A stretch of DNA of 49,966 bases from Candidatus Binataceae bacterium (GTDB lineage: Bacteria; Desulfobacterota; Binatia; Binatales; Binataceae): assembly GCA_036495685.1 (NCBI GenBank), contig DASXMJ010000066.1:1-49966 (forward strand). The letters are read 5' to 3'. Positions 1 to 7,657 of the stretch are shown here, piece after piece. The position numbers and the translations under genes are program-made. Each line of letters starts with the position of its first letter. Position 1 is the first letter of the stretch. The notes under the pieces are model-generated. The model searched no databases, had not been told where the DNA came from, and saw only the letters and a program-made list of their open reading frames with translations.

Positions 1-263
1 ATACTTGCCATTTCAGATTCCTTTTTGGAGTCCCCCTTTGGCACCCCGCCGGTCGCCTTACACTATCTTACCAACCTTCAACGTCGCGCTATTGGACCAA
101 AGTCTCATAAGCCCCGCTATCGGAGAGGGACAGCCCGAGTCCGCACACTCCTGCCATCCACTGGCAAGAACCTTCGTCGGCGTGGCACTTGTCTGGAAAA
201 GCACCCGGCCGCGAATTCATGGTAGCGGAATCGAGACCCGCGGCGCGACGAAAAAGGTTTCCG

Positions 264-1217
264 CTAGGGCGCAGCCGCCCGTAGGGGTGAGGCTTCGGGC
301 AGCGTCCAGGTCGAGCCGATTTCGCGCACTACGATGCGACTCGATTGATTGCCTGCCGCCCCAATCAGTCGGGTCAGAGGTTCCATCATCGGTTCGTTAG
401 AGAGCTTGAACGTCCCCCAGTGAATCGGGATCAGGTACTTCGCCCCCGTCTGCAGGAACATCTGCCACACTTGCTCGGGATTGGCATGGTTCCAGATCCA
501 GGGGTCATATGCGCCAATCGAAAAGGCGGCGACTTCCGGAGGGTTGTCAGCCAGGCTTGCAAAAATATCGGTGTTGGCGCTATCGCAGGCCAGCAGCATT
601 CGGTGCCCGTCCTTTTCAAGCACGTAGCTATTGAAGCCGTAGTTGCGCCCGTAGGGCGGCCATCGCTTGCCCCAATGATTCGCTCCCATCGCGCTGATCT
701 TGAGACCACGGACTTGCGTCTCCCCGCCCCAGCGAAGTTCTCGAACGTCCTCAAAGCCGATAGGCCTAAGCAGGCTGGAGCATTGGTCGCAGGCTACGAC
801 CACCAGGTCCTTGGGCAGCGCTTTGAGCGAGGGAAGGTCCAAATGGTCCATATGAGCGTGGGTGATAAGGAGCACGTCGATTCGTCCGAGCGCCGCCGGC
901 GCTAGCGGCGCCGCCGTGTGTCGACGCGGGCCGATCGTGAAAATCGAGTCGAAAGAGAGTCCCACCTTGTCGAAGAAAGCGGGGTCGCTGAGAACTCGGA
1001 CCCCGAAGTAGTTCATTAACAGGGTGGCATGGCCCAGGTAAGCGACGGTGAGCGCGTCGTCAGGCCACGTCGATGGCCGGGGAGTTGCCGCGATCGGAAT
1101 CTGGTTGGGGTCCATGGCCCGAGCGTATGGGGTGACGATGCACGGCGCCAGAGCGAGCGTCAGCACCGCCACAGCCGTCGTCCGAAGAAGAGACCTTACT
1201 TCTCGGTCGGAAAACAC
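264..1217 (-). CDS. Exported metallo-beta-lactamase-fold hydrolase (NAPE-PLD/RomA-like)
   Basis: Predicted metal-dependent hydrolase of the metallo-beta-lactamase superfamily, 317 aa from a GTG start. Visible: a signal-peptide-like N terminus (LLRTTAVAVLTLALAPCIVTPYARA), the metal motif THAHMDHLD (HxHxDH), a later metal ligand in ACDSAN, and IPIHWGTF near the C terminus; this last motif and the opening YLGHATLL are typical of the NAPE-PLD/RomA branch. Substrate cannot be told; the branch includes phospholipase-D-like enzymes, and the leader suggests a periplasmic site. The frame is open further upstream, but that part is arginine-rich, lies inside the lipoprotein gene and looks non-coding. 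The chosen GTG overlaps the lipoprotein stop by 22 bp and keeps the whole leader, suggesting translational coupling as last gene of the operon. Family call firm, start moderate. Confidence 0.85.
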   Translation of the reverse strand: MFSDREVRSLLRTTAVAVLTLALAPCIVTPYARAMDPNQIPIAATPRPSTWPDDALTVAYLGHATLLMNYFGVRVLSDPAFFDKVGLSFDSIFTIGPRRHTAAPLAPAALGRIDVLLITHAHMDHLDLPSLKALPKDLVVVACDQCSSLLRPIGFEDVRELRWGGETQVRGLKISAMGANHWGKRWPPYGRNYGFNSYVLEKDGHRMLLACDSANTDIFASLADNPPEVAAFSIGAYDPWIWNHANPEQVWQMFLQTGAKYLIPIHWGTFKLSNEPMMEPLTRLIGAAGNQSSRIVVREIGSTWTLPEASPLRAAAP

Positions 1218-1819
1218 GGCAACCGCGGAACCATCGTGTACCCATAGGTCGTGCCGTGCCATTGAAAGGTGCCGGCGGGTTCGCCGAATGCCTCGGTGAC
1301 ACTGGTCATGGCACGGCTGTTGTCGACGCTGTCGAGATTGTTTGGTGCGTAGGCGATGAACTGGGTTTTCTCGTAGTCGAGTTGATCGATGAGCGGCGGG
1401 GAAAACTGCAGCTTGCTGATTCTCGGCTTCGGTTCCCAACCATTCGCGGGCCCGGTCTTGCTCGGCACGATCATCCAACGGGGCTTCTCGGGATTGACCA
1501 GCCGCCATTGACGAGCTTCGATCACGTCTTGTTTGTTCTTTCTGACTTCCTCGATCTGCGGCGGCGCACCGACCAGCGCATCGCAGCGGTCTTGCTGATC
1601 TTCCAGTGCACCGGGAGTATGCCGGTCGGCGTTTTTTTCTCCTATCTGGACCCCCGCAATCTCTGCCGCCCCCGCTCCGTTTTGCAGCGCCGTCGTCGCC
1701 ATCCCGGCAAGCCCGGGAATCGCGGCAGCCGCGCAGGCACCGAGCGCGAGGGGGAGTGCCGCCAGTGCTAGGCCCAGCGAGCAAGATCCCAAGCTCCTCA
1801 GCAGAAAGATTCGCGTCAC
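1196..1819 (-). CDS. Putative lipoprotein of unknown function
   Basis: A 207-aa protein with a lipoprotein signal peptide: a basic start, a Leu/Ala-rich hydrophobic stretch and a lipobox LALGAC with the acylated Cys near residue 29. The mature part begins Ala-rich (AAAAIPGLAGMATTAL) and then becomes polar. No family is recognised. The phrase TFQWHGTTYGYTMVPRLPCF near the end looks like a folded beta-rich module. Its ATG overlaps the stop of the upstream methyltransferase gene by 4 bp, so it is very probably translated from the same mRNA. Neighbouring products (CAP domain, exported hydrolase) also point to the envelope. That it is a lipoprotein is well supported; its role is unknown. Confidence 0.8.
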   Translation of the reverse strand: MTRIFLLRSLGSCSLGLALAALPLALGACAAAAIPGLAGMATTALQNGAGAAEIAGVQIGEKNADRHTPGALEDQQDRCDALVGAPPQIEEVRKNKQDVIEARQWRLVNPEKPRWMIVPSKTGPANGWEPKPRISKLQFSPPLIDQLDYEKTQFIAYAPNNLDSVDNSRAMTSVTEAFGEPAGTFQWHGTTYGYTMVPRLPCFPTEK

Positions 1820-2820
1820 GGTCTGCGCGCAGTGACGAGCGATGAGGTGAACGGCGGGCTAGGTAGCCTCTGCATCTTAGTATCGATAAAGCCTGCGGCG
1901 CTCAGCCATCCAGCGATTTCGTCAAAAGAATAGTCGCGTCCCCGCGTCGTGAGTAGCAAGTATAGCGAAAATACCGCCCCTGCGCGTGGGTCGGTCAGGT
2001 CACGATTCATTACGTGGTCCTTCAGCGCAATCAACCCCCCGGGTGCGATCGCATCGAAGCACTTGGCCATCAGGTGGGTGTTGTCAGCGTCCCGCTCGCT
2101 GTGAACGATGTTTGACATGAATACCGCATCGACAGGCCCCGGCAACGGGGCCTTCAGATAGTCCACTTCCAACAGCTCGATTCGCGCCGTCACTTCGGGT
2201 GCGCGCTCGGCGAGGATTCTGCGCGTGACCTTGAGGGTAGCCGGCAAATCCCAGACCGCGCCCCGGATCTTCAAGTGCTGCCTTAAGATCGCCGCGAGGT
2301 AAGTCCCGGGACCGCCGCCCAGATCCGCTATGGTGCGGATACCAGCTAGATCGAGATGGTCGGCGACCCATGCCGCGTCTCCACGCGCCCGCGTCAGGCT
2401 GTCCATCGCGCGGATAAATCGCTCCGTGTCCTCGGGCGCCGACTGAAACATGTCCGGCGATCGCGCCCACGCTCCACTGCGAATGGAATCCTCGAGCTTC
2501 GCCCAGTATGGGAAAATCGCTTCATCGAAAAGAATCATGCCGCCCAGGTATTCGGGCGACGACTTCACCAGATACCGGCCCGCCGCGGCGGAAAGCCGAT
2601 AGTTCCCCACGTGTTTTTCGAGCAACCCGAGTGCCACCATCGCATTGGCGAGCAGCATCGTGGCACGCCGGTCGGTCCCTAAGGTATCGGCGATTCCGCT
2701 TTCGGCTTGCGATCCCTGCGCGAGCAGTTCAAAAATCCCGAGCTTAAGTGCGACCTGAATGGCGCGCGCTTCTGCGTGCGCGCCGGCCATCGCGGCCAGC
2801 TCCGCGAATTCCATTGGCAA
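1816..2820 (-). CDS. SAM-dependent O-methyltransferase (plant-type/CrtF-like)
   Basis: 334-aa methyltransferase of the O-methyltransferase family (AdoMet_MTase plus N-terminal winged-helix dimerisation domain, as in hydroxyneurosporene or polyketide O-methyltransferases). Residues ~10-90 look like the dimerisation domain (ALKLGIFELL, MLLANAMVALGLLEK). Motif I, ADLGGGPGTYLAAIL, lies near 165; an acidic residue follows in AVWDLP; the later VFMSNIVHS and GGLIALKDHVM match the post-motif segments of this family. A histidine in NIVHS sits where the catalytic base is expected. The substrate is a small molecule or lipid that cannot be named. It starts 11 bp after the CAP-domain gene and overlaps the lipoprotein gene by 4 bp, so it is the second gene of the leftward operon. 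Confidence 0.85.
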   Translation of the reverse strand: MPMEFAELAAMAGAHAEARAIQVALKLGIFELLAQGSQAESGIADTLGTDRRATMLLANAMVALGLLEKHVGNYRLSAAAGRYLVKSSPEYLGGMILFDEAIFPYWAKLEDSIRSGAWARSPDMFQSAPEDTERFIRAMDSLTRARGDAAWVADHLDLAGIRTIADLGGGPGTYLAAILRQHLKIRGAVWDLPATLKVTRRILAERAPEVTARIELLEVDYLKAPLPGPVDAVFMSNIVHSERDADNTHLMAKCFDAIAPGGLIALKDHVMNRDLTDPRAGAVFSLYLLLTTRGRDYSFDEIAGWLSAAGFIDTKMQRLPSPPFTSSLVTARRP

Positions 2821-2831
2821 GTGATCGGAGG

Positions 2832-3371
2832 CTAGCGGATGAAGTCCTCAGTTATGTAGGTTTTGCCGTCGTCAGACTGCGCAACCCCAACCCCGGTCTC
2901 GGTGAATTTGTCTGACAGCATCGTCGCGCGATGCTCCCTGCTGTTAAGCCATCCTTCGACCGCGCGTTCGGCCAGATGCTCTCGATCCCGATAGTCATCA
3001 GCGTAGATATTCTCACCGACCGCGGCGAACGAGATGTCCTCGCCCTTCAGGCGTTCCGCGGGGCCAATGCCGTCGGGACTCAAGTGCGCGAGATAGTGGC
3101 GCATCGCCATATCCAGGCTATGACCTCGCGCCACCACCGCAGCCCGTGCGGATATCTTGAGCGGTCTGAGGCCGGAACGGATGCGCTCGGCGTTGACCCG
3201 GTTCAGAACTGCGGATTCCTGATCGGTCAACCCTGTCGCCTGCTCGGGCGAGGGCGCTTCGGTCGATAGCATATAGATGCGCAGAATCGCGATGCTCATC
3301 AGGGAGAGCACCAGCAGCCCCATTCCAGCCTTGATCGCGCGGCGGCGCCGGACCACTCTGGGAGTGGGCAT
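2832..3371 (-). CDS. Membrane-anchored CAP/SCP-domain protein (YkwD-like)
   Basis: A CAP-superfamily (SCP/PR-1) protein, 179 aa from the ATG beginning MPTPRVV. An N-terminal basic cluster (RRRR) is followed by one hydrophobic segment (MGLLVLSLMSIAILRIYML), a signal anchor. The CAP domain fills the rest: LNRVNAERIRSGLRPL, then the pocket residues in HSLDMA, GENIYADD and WLNSREH, giving the usual His/Glu/Glu/His set. Bacterial CAP proteins are extracytoplasmic and mostly of unknown activity. An upstream in-frame start at 3440 would add 23 residues. I prefer the internal ATG because the basic and hydrophobic leader follows it directly, but no strong Shine-Dalgarno decides this. It is the first gene of a four-gene leftward unit, divergent from the DUF255 gene. 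Confidence 0.8.
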   Translation of the reverse strand: MPTPRVVRRRRAIKAGMGLLVLSLMSIAILRIYMLSTEAPSPEQATGLTDQESAVLNRVNAERIRSGLRPLKISARAAVVARGHSLDMAMRHYLAHLSPDGIGPAERLKGEDISFAAVGENIYADDYRDREHLAERAVEGWLNSREHRATMLSDKFTETGVGVAQSDDGKTYITEDFIR

Positions 3372-3546
3372 ACGAATAATTTTGGCAGGACCTCGATTGT
3401 ACCCCGACGTTCCGCGGCGAGTAGCCGATCTTCCGCTCATAGTGGAACCCGGCGAATGCGGTTTGAGTTATCAACCTACGCGAGTCGTTAATGTCTTAAC
3501 AGCGCGAGCGCTGCGATCTCTCCACGGGCTTTGGTATCGCGAGAAA

Positions 3547-5847
3547 ATGAGCTTGTCAACGCGAATTCGCTTCGTATCGGCTATCTTCCTCGGTTTGCTG
3601 CTTTTTTTCTCCGCCCACGCCCGGGCGGATAGTGGTGCAAACCGTAGGGGCAGCGATCTGACCGATGCGCTCCCGGCAGGCGCTTTGAACACCTCGCCGA
3701 GCCCCTACCTGCGTGAGGCTGCCGCCGGACCGATTCGATGGCAGCCCTGGGCTGAGACGACCTTGGCCCTGGCGCGCAGACTTAAACGCCCGCTGCTCAT
3801 CGATATTGGCGCAGGCTGGTGCCATTGGTGCCACGTCATGGACGACACCACCTATGCGGATCCCCAAGTTGCGGTCAAACTAAACAGCAGCTTCGTCCCG
3901 GTCAAAGTCGACATGGATGTCCGGCCGGATATCGATTCCTTCTACCAGGACGCGGCCGCGCGTCTCACCGGCGCGGGTGGGTGGCCTCTCACCTGTTTTG
4001 CGACACCATCGGGAACGCTACTATATGCCGCCGGTTATCTGCCGCCTCTGCCGGAGCCAAACGGCGAGGCAACCTCGGCGATGCTACCGCTTCTTGAGCG
4101 CATCGCGTCGGCCTATCAGAAAGACCCCAACGCCGTGGAGCGGCAGGCCGCCGCGCTGGCAAAAAGGATTGCGCCGCAGGCGTTGCCCGCCGTCCCCACC
4201 GGCGGAAGTGACCAGGCTAGCTTGCGTAGAAAAATACTTGCCGCGCTGGCGACCTCGTACGACGAAACCTCGGGCGGATTCGGCCGGGGCAGCGGAGCGC
4301 GCTTCTATGATTTTCCTGCGATTCGCCTCGCGATCGCATATGGCTTTTTTCAGCACGATTCCTTTCGCCGAATGGCGGTCGAAAGCCTGGATAAGATTGC
4401 GCGCGGCGGGGTTTTCGATCAGCTCGGCGGCGGATTTCATCGCTATTCGACCGACCAGGCTTGGCGCGTGCCGCATTTCGAGAAAATGGCCTATGACCAG
4501 GCCATGGCGCTGCGGACTTATTCGGAAGCTTACCAGCTCACGGGAGACTCCGCCCTGCTGGTCACGATTGCGGCAATCAGATCGTACGTGAATCAGGCCC
4601 TGCTCGATCCCGTCACCCATGCGTTCTTCGCCGATCAGGACGCGGACTCGTTCAAGCGCGACGACGGCAGCTACTACACGTGGACCATTGCCGAGGTAAA
4701 AAAGTTCTTGCCGCCAGATGTCGCGCGCGCGGCAATAATTTTCTACGGGATGGGCGATGCGCCCGCGCTCGCACCCGACGGGCGCATCGTTCTGCGCCGA
4801 CCCATCACGGATGAGCAACTCAGCAAGCAGATGGGTATCTGGAGTGCAGCGGCAAAACGCCTCCAGACGCGTGCCAAGCTACCGATGCTGGCAGTGCGCG
4901 AAAAGCGCCCTGCCCCGCCGGTCGATCGGTCAATCATGACCGATCGCAACGCGTTGATGATCTCCGGCTATCTGGCCGCATCCAGCGCAACCGGGGATCG
5001 AATTTCTCGACAGGCTGCACTGGTCGCACTCGACTTCATCTTGGCGAACCTGCGCAGTCCGAAGGGCGACTTCTTTCACGTGTGGATTGATGGACAGGGC
5101 GCCTCGGTGCCGGGCATAGCCGCCGACCAGGTTTACTTGCAGAATGCACTCCTGGAAGCGTACCAGGCTTCGGGCAACGAAAAGTATTTGAAGGAAGCTC
5201 GCTCCCTGGCCGACATTATAGTCGCCCACTACCGGGACCGCGCCCGACTGATCGTCAATCGCAGCTCGAGCAAGGATCAGGGTGGATTTGCGGCGGCGGG
5301 TGGGCCGCAGGTGATGTACGATCAACCGATGCCGTCGATACAGGCGGAGGCTGCGCACGCGCTGCGCACCTTGGCTGAAATTACCTCCGATCCGCGCTAT
5401 TCAAAGATCGCCGACACGTTGCTTGCCCCTGCACCCCACATGGTCGGATCGACCGCCGACGCAACGCTCGGAAGCTTGGGACTCGCTCTCGAAGAGCGAG
5501 CTGACGGTGGCGCTACCGTTGCGATCGTCGGCACCTCCGACGATCCCGGTACGCAATCGCTGGTCGCCATGGCGCTCAGTACCTTTCGCCCCGGCAAGGT
5601 CATCCTTCGAATCGATCCATCCAAGGCGAAGCACGCGGCCATGCCCGCGGCGGTGCGCGCAATGTACGAAGCCGCGGCGGACCGCAATGAGCCGTTGGCC
5701 TTCGTCTGCGCCGGAACTGCGTGCTCAAAACCGAGCACGACCACCGACGAGCTGCGCACCGCACTCAGCGATTTTCAAGTAGACGAAATCGGCCGATCGC
5801 TTGCGATTCCCGCCGGCTCGACCGAGGCTGCTACCAATTCTCCTTGA
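3547..5847 (+). CDS. Exported DUF255/YyaL-type thioredoxin-fold protein
   Basis: 766-aa protein of the DUF255 (YyaL/SSP411, thioredoxin-like plus glycosidase-like toroid) family. The thioredoxin-like domain holds GAGWCHWCHVMDD near residues 94-106 (a CxxC motif with His), preceded by LNTSPSPYLREAA, the family opening. The long C-terminal part carries the (alpha/alpha)6-type repeats (FDQLGGGFHRYSTDQAWRVPHFEKM, ADQDADS). Unlike most relatives, it begins with a clean signal peptide (FVSAIFLGLLLFFSAHARA), so it is probably periplasmic. The start was set at the ATG just before this leader; the frame is open 90 codons upstream, but that overlaps the divergent CAP gene. The last 17 bp overlap the convergent SDR gene. 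Function of the family is poorly known (redox or sugar-related). Confidence 0.85.
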   Translation: MSLSTRIRFVSAIFLGLLLFFSAHARADSGANRRGSDLTDALPAGALNTSPSPYLREAAAGPIRWQPWAETTLALARRLKRPLLIDIGAGWCHWCHVMDDTTYADPQVAVKLNSSFVPVKVDMDVRPDIDSFYQDAAARLTGAGGWPLTCFATPSGTLLYAAGYLPPLPEPNGEATSAMLPLLERIASAYQKDPNAVERQAAALAKRIAPQALPAVPTGGSDQASLRRKILAALATSYDETSGGFGRGSGARFYDFPAIRLAIAYGFFQHDSFRRMAVESLDKIARGGVFDQLGGGFHRYSTDQAWRVPHFEKMAYDQAMALRTYSEAYQLTGDSALLVTIAAIRSYVNQALLDPVTHAFFADQDADSFKRDDGSYYTWTIAEVKKFLPPDVARAAIIFYGMGDAPALAPDGRIVLRRPITDEQLSKQMGIWSAAAKRLQTRAKLPMLAVREKRPAPPVDRSIMTDRNALMISGYLAASSATGDRISRQAALVALDFILANLRSPKGDFFHVWIDGQGASVPGIAADQVYLQNALLEAYQASGNEKYLKEARSLADIIVAHYRDRARLIVNRSSSKDQGGFAAAGGPQVMYDQPMPSIQAEAAHALRTLAEITSDPRYSKIADTLLAPAPHMVGSTADATLGSLGLALEERADGGATVAIVGTSDDPGTQSLVAMALSTFRPGKVILRIDPSKAKHAAMPAAVRAMYEAAADRNEPLAFVCAGTACSKPSTTTDELRTALSDFQVDEIGRSLAIPAGSTEAATNSP

Positions 5848-6547
5848 ACGGGCGCACGTCGATCTCGTGAGACCACGCGCTGCGGTCCTGGTGCGCGACG
5901 TGCCAAAAGGTCTCAGCGATCGCAGACGGCTTGAGCATGTCCTCGTCCTTGATCTGCGGAAACCGCTGGCGGATGAACGGCATGTCGATTGCCCCGTCCA
6001 CATTGACGTAGGCGACGTGGATTCCCTGAGGATGAAGATCGCGCGCCATTACCTGGGCCAATCCCCGCACCGCAAACTTCGCCGGTCCAAACGCCGCCGA
6101 GGTCGCAAAGGGTTTAACCCCAGCAGTCGCGCCAGTAATGATGATCGCGCCCGCACCCTTTGCGAGCATCGCCGGGACCACCTGCTGTGCGCATAGAAAC
6201 GCGCCGAAGGTTGTTACCCGCCAGGTGTTCTCAAAGGTGCTCGGTTTGGTTTCGAGCAGGCGGCCAAAGGGGCGCATCGCCGCGTTGTACAGAAGCACAT
6301 CCACGTCGCCCAGCTCGCCCCGAATCCGCGCAAAGACGCCTTCGATTTCCGCGGCCTTGCTAACATCGGCCGGTACCACCAGGGCCTGTCCCCCTTCGCC
6401 CTCGATTTCCTTGGCAAACCCGGTCAGTTTGTCCGCGCCCCGCGCGACCAATGCGACCGCGTATTCTTTGGCAAAACGTCGTGCGAGCGCATTACCCAGT
6501 CCGGCGCCAACCCCGACCACCGCTGCAACTTTCTTTGCGTTAGCCAT
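5831..6547 (-). CDS. Short-chain dehydrogenase/reductase, divergent active site
   Basis: 238-aa Rossmann-fold SDR. The nucleotide motif is VGVGAGLGNALARRF at residues ~11-25; NAA is seen in LLYNAAMRPFG; and VPADVS supplies the adenine-binding Asp. At the active site the usual Ser and YxxxK are altered: the sequence reads TGATAGVKPFATSAAF-GPAK, so the catalytic Tyr is Phe while Lys is kept. A subgroup of SDRs with GIHVAYVNVDGAID near the C terminus (present here) also has Phe at this position, so this looks like a subfamily trait rather than decay. Activity may be weak, different or structural. It is convergent with the DUF255 gene and lies about 150 bp downstream of the crotonase gene, same strand. 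Confidence 0.85.
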   Translation of the reverse strand: MANAKKVAAVVGVGAGLGNALARRFAKEYAVALVARGADKLTGFAKEIEGEGGQALVVPADVSKAAEIEGVFARIRGELGDVDVLLYNAAMRPFGRLLETKPSTFENTWRVTTFGAFLCAQQVVPAMLAKGAGAIIITGATAGVKPFATSAAFGPAKFAVRGLAQVMARDLHPQGIHVAYVNVDGAIDMPFIRQRFPQIKDEDMLKPSAIAETFWHVAHQDRSAWSHEIDVRPFKENW

Positions 6548-6697
6548 ATTTCTTCCGGCAATTACCTCTGGTTAATCCGCGCGGGAGTGCTTGCGATTTT
6601 GTCCCAGGGTTGCTTCCGTCATTTACGCGCGCATCCGGGCAGGCATCACGAATCCGCCGCAGGCGCGAGTCCAAGCGGGCGGAGTTGGGCCTGGACC

Positions 6698-7477
6698 TCA
6701 TCGCCCCTGAAATACCGGGGGTCGCTTGGCGCCGAATGCGGCGATCGCTTCACGCGCATCTTCGCTGGCAGCCAGTTCGGCAATACTCCTCAGCTCATAC
6801 TCCACCTGAGTCTCCAAGGGCGTGAGCCAGCCGGAATGCATCAAGCGCTTGGCGGCAGCGTACGCGCGCGTCGGACCGGCCGCGAGTTGGGTCGCCAATC
6901 CGTAGGCTTCTTCCGCGAGCCGATCATCGGGCACCACTTCGGTAGCAATTCCCCACTCGACCGCTTCCTGCCCGCTCAGCGCCCGATTGAGGTACGCCAG
7001 CTCGATCGCGCGGCGGACGCCGAGCAGCCGTGGCAGCAGATAGGTGGTAGCGCCGTCGGGACTGAGTCCGATTTTCGTATAGGCCATAGTGAATTTCGCA
7101 GATTCCGCCGCCACCACCAAATCGCATGCGCACGCGAGCCCCATCCCTGCTCCGGCCGCGGCCCCGTTCACCGCCGCCACTACCGGCACCCGCGCGCGGA
7201 TGATTCGTCCTATCACGGCATGAAACAGCGATACGCGGCTCTTGAGTTCGCTCGCTTGTGAGTAGAACCCTTTCAGGTCCGCGCCGGCGCAGAAAAACCG
7301 CCCCGTGCCGGTGATTATGACCGCGCGAACCACGGAATCCTCTTCGCACCGGAGGAATGCATCCATCAGCTCTGCCGAGACCACGGAGTTCAGCGAATTG
7401 GCGGCCTGCGGCCGGTTGAGCGCAATCTGCGCAACCGCGTCGCGCACTTCGAAAAGAATCGAGGTGTAGGTGGGCAT
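6698..7477 (-). CDS. Enoyl-CoA hydratase/isomerase family protein (PaaG-like)
   Basis: 259-aa crotonase-fold acyl-CoA enzyme. The oxyanion-hole segments are GTGRFFCAGADLKG and AAVNGAAAGAGMGLACACDLVVA. Both glutamates used by enoyl-CoA hydratase are missing (GGGCE is GAGMG; QPE is MAY), whereas the segment YTKIGLSPDGATTYLLPRLLG carries the Asp typical of PaaG-type isomerases. An isomerase, or another crotonase reaction, is therefore more likely than hydration. I chose the ATG at 7477: it begins MPTYTSILFEV, and AGGAG lies 12 bases upstream; an ATG 21 bases earlier is possible. A palindrome shared with the DUF1329 promoter region lies 48 bp upstream of this start. Family sure, reaction inferred. 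Confidence 0.85.
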   Translation of the reverse strand: MPTYTSILFEVRDAVAQIALNRPQAANSLNSVVSAELMDAFLRCEEDSVVRAVIITGTGRFFCAGADLKGFYSQASELKSRVSLFHAVIGRIIRARVPVVAAVNGAAAGAGMGLACACDLVVAAESAKFTMAYTKIGLSPDGATTYLLPRLLGVRRAIELAYLNRALSGQEAVEWGIATEVVPDDRLAEEAYGLATQLAAGPTRAYAAAKRLMHSGWLTPLETQVEYELRSIAELAASEDAREAIAAFGAKRPPVFQGR

Positions 7478-7524
7478 CGTTCTTTGCGGCTCCTGCATGC
7501 GGTTTACGCATATCGTCGCGCGTT

Positions 7525-7542
7525 AAGTTGCAAAACGCAACT
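7525..7542. promoter_or_regulatory. Palindromic operator candidate, copy 1 (HxlR-type)
   Basis: The dyad AGTTGC-AAAAC-GCAACT (6-bp arms, 5-bp centre) lies just upstream of the crotonase-family gene. The 18-bp sequence AAGTTGCAAAACGCAACT is the exact reverse complement of the dyad at 9238-9255. Because an HxlR regulator is encoded next to that second copy, binding by it is the simplest inference. Confidence 0.6.
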
Positions 7543-7657
7543 GCGAGATCACGGCCTTCGGTGAGGGCCTTTCAGTTTCGGCGAAAATCGGCACGCGCGG
7601 TGGGCGGTTCCGTCGGTGCGTCGGCGGAACCGCCCGCTTGGAAGGCCGCGTGGGGGG

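Noticed and set aside
1218..1784. Long N-terminal extension of the metallo-hydrolase frame to 1784.
   Set aside because: Arg/Ser-rich, no domain, and antisense-like shadow of the lipoprotein gene on the same strand; the signal peptide begins at ~1217.
3277..3546. Upstream extension of the DUF255 frame by 90 codons.
   Set aside because: It overlaps the divergent CAP gene and precedes a clear signal peptide, so it is taken as non-coding in this frame.
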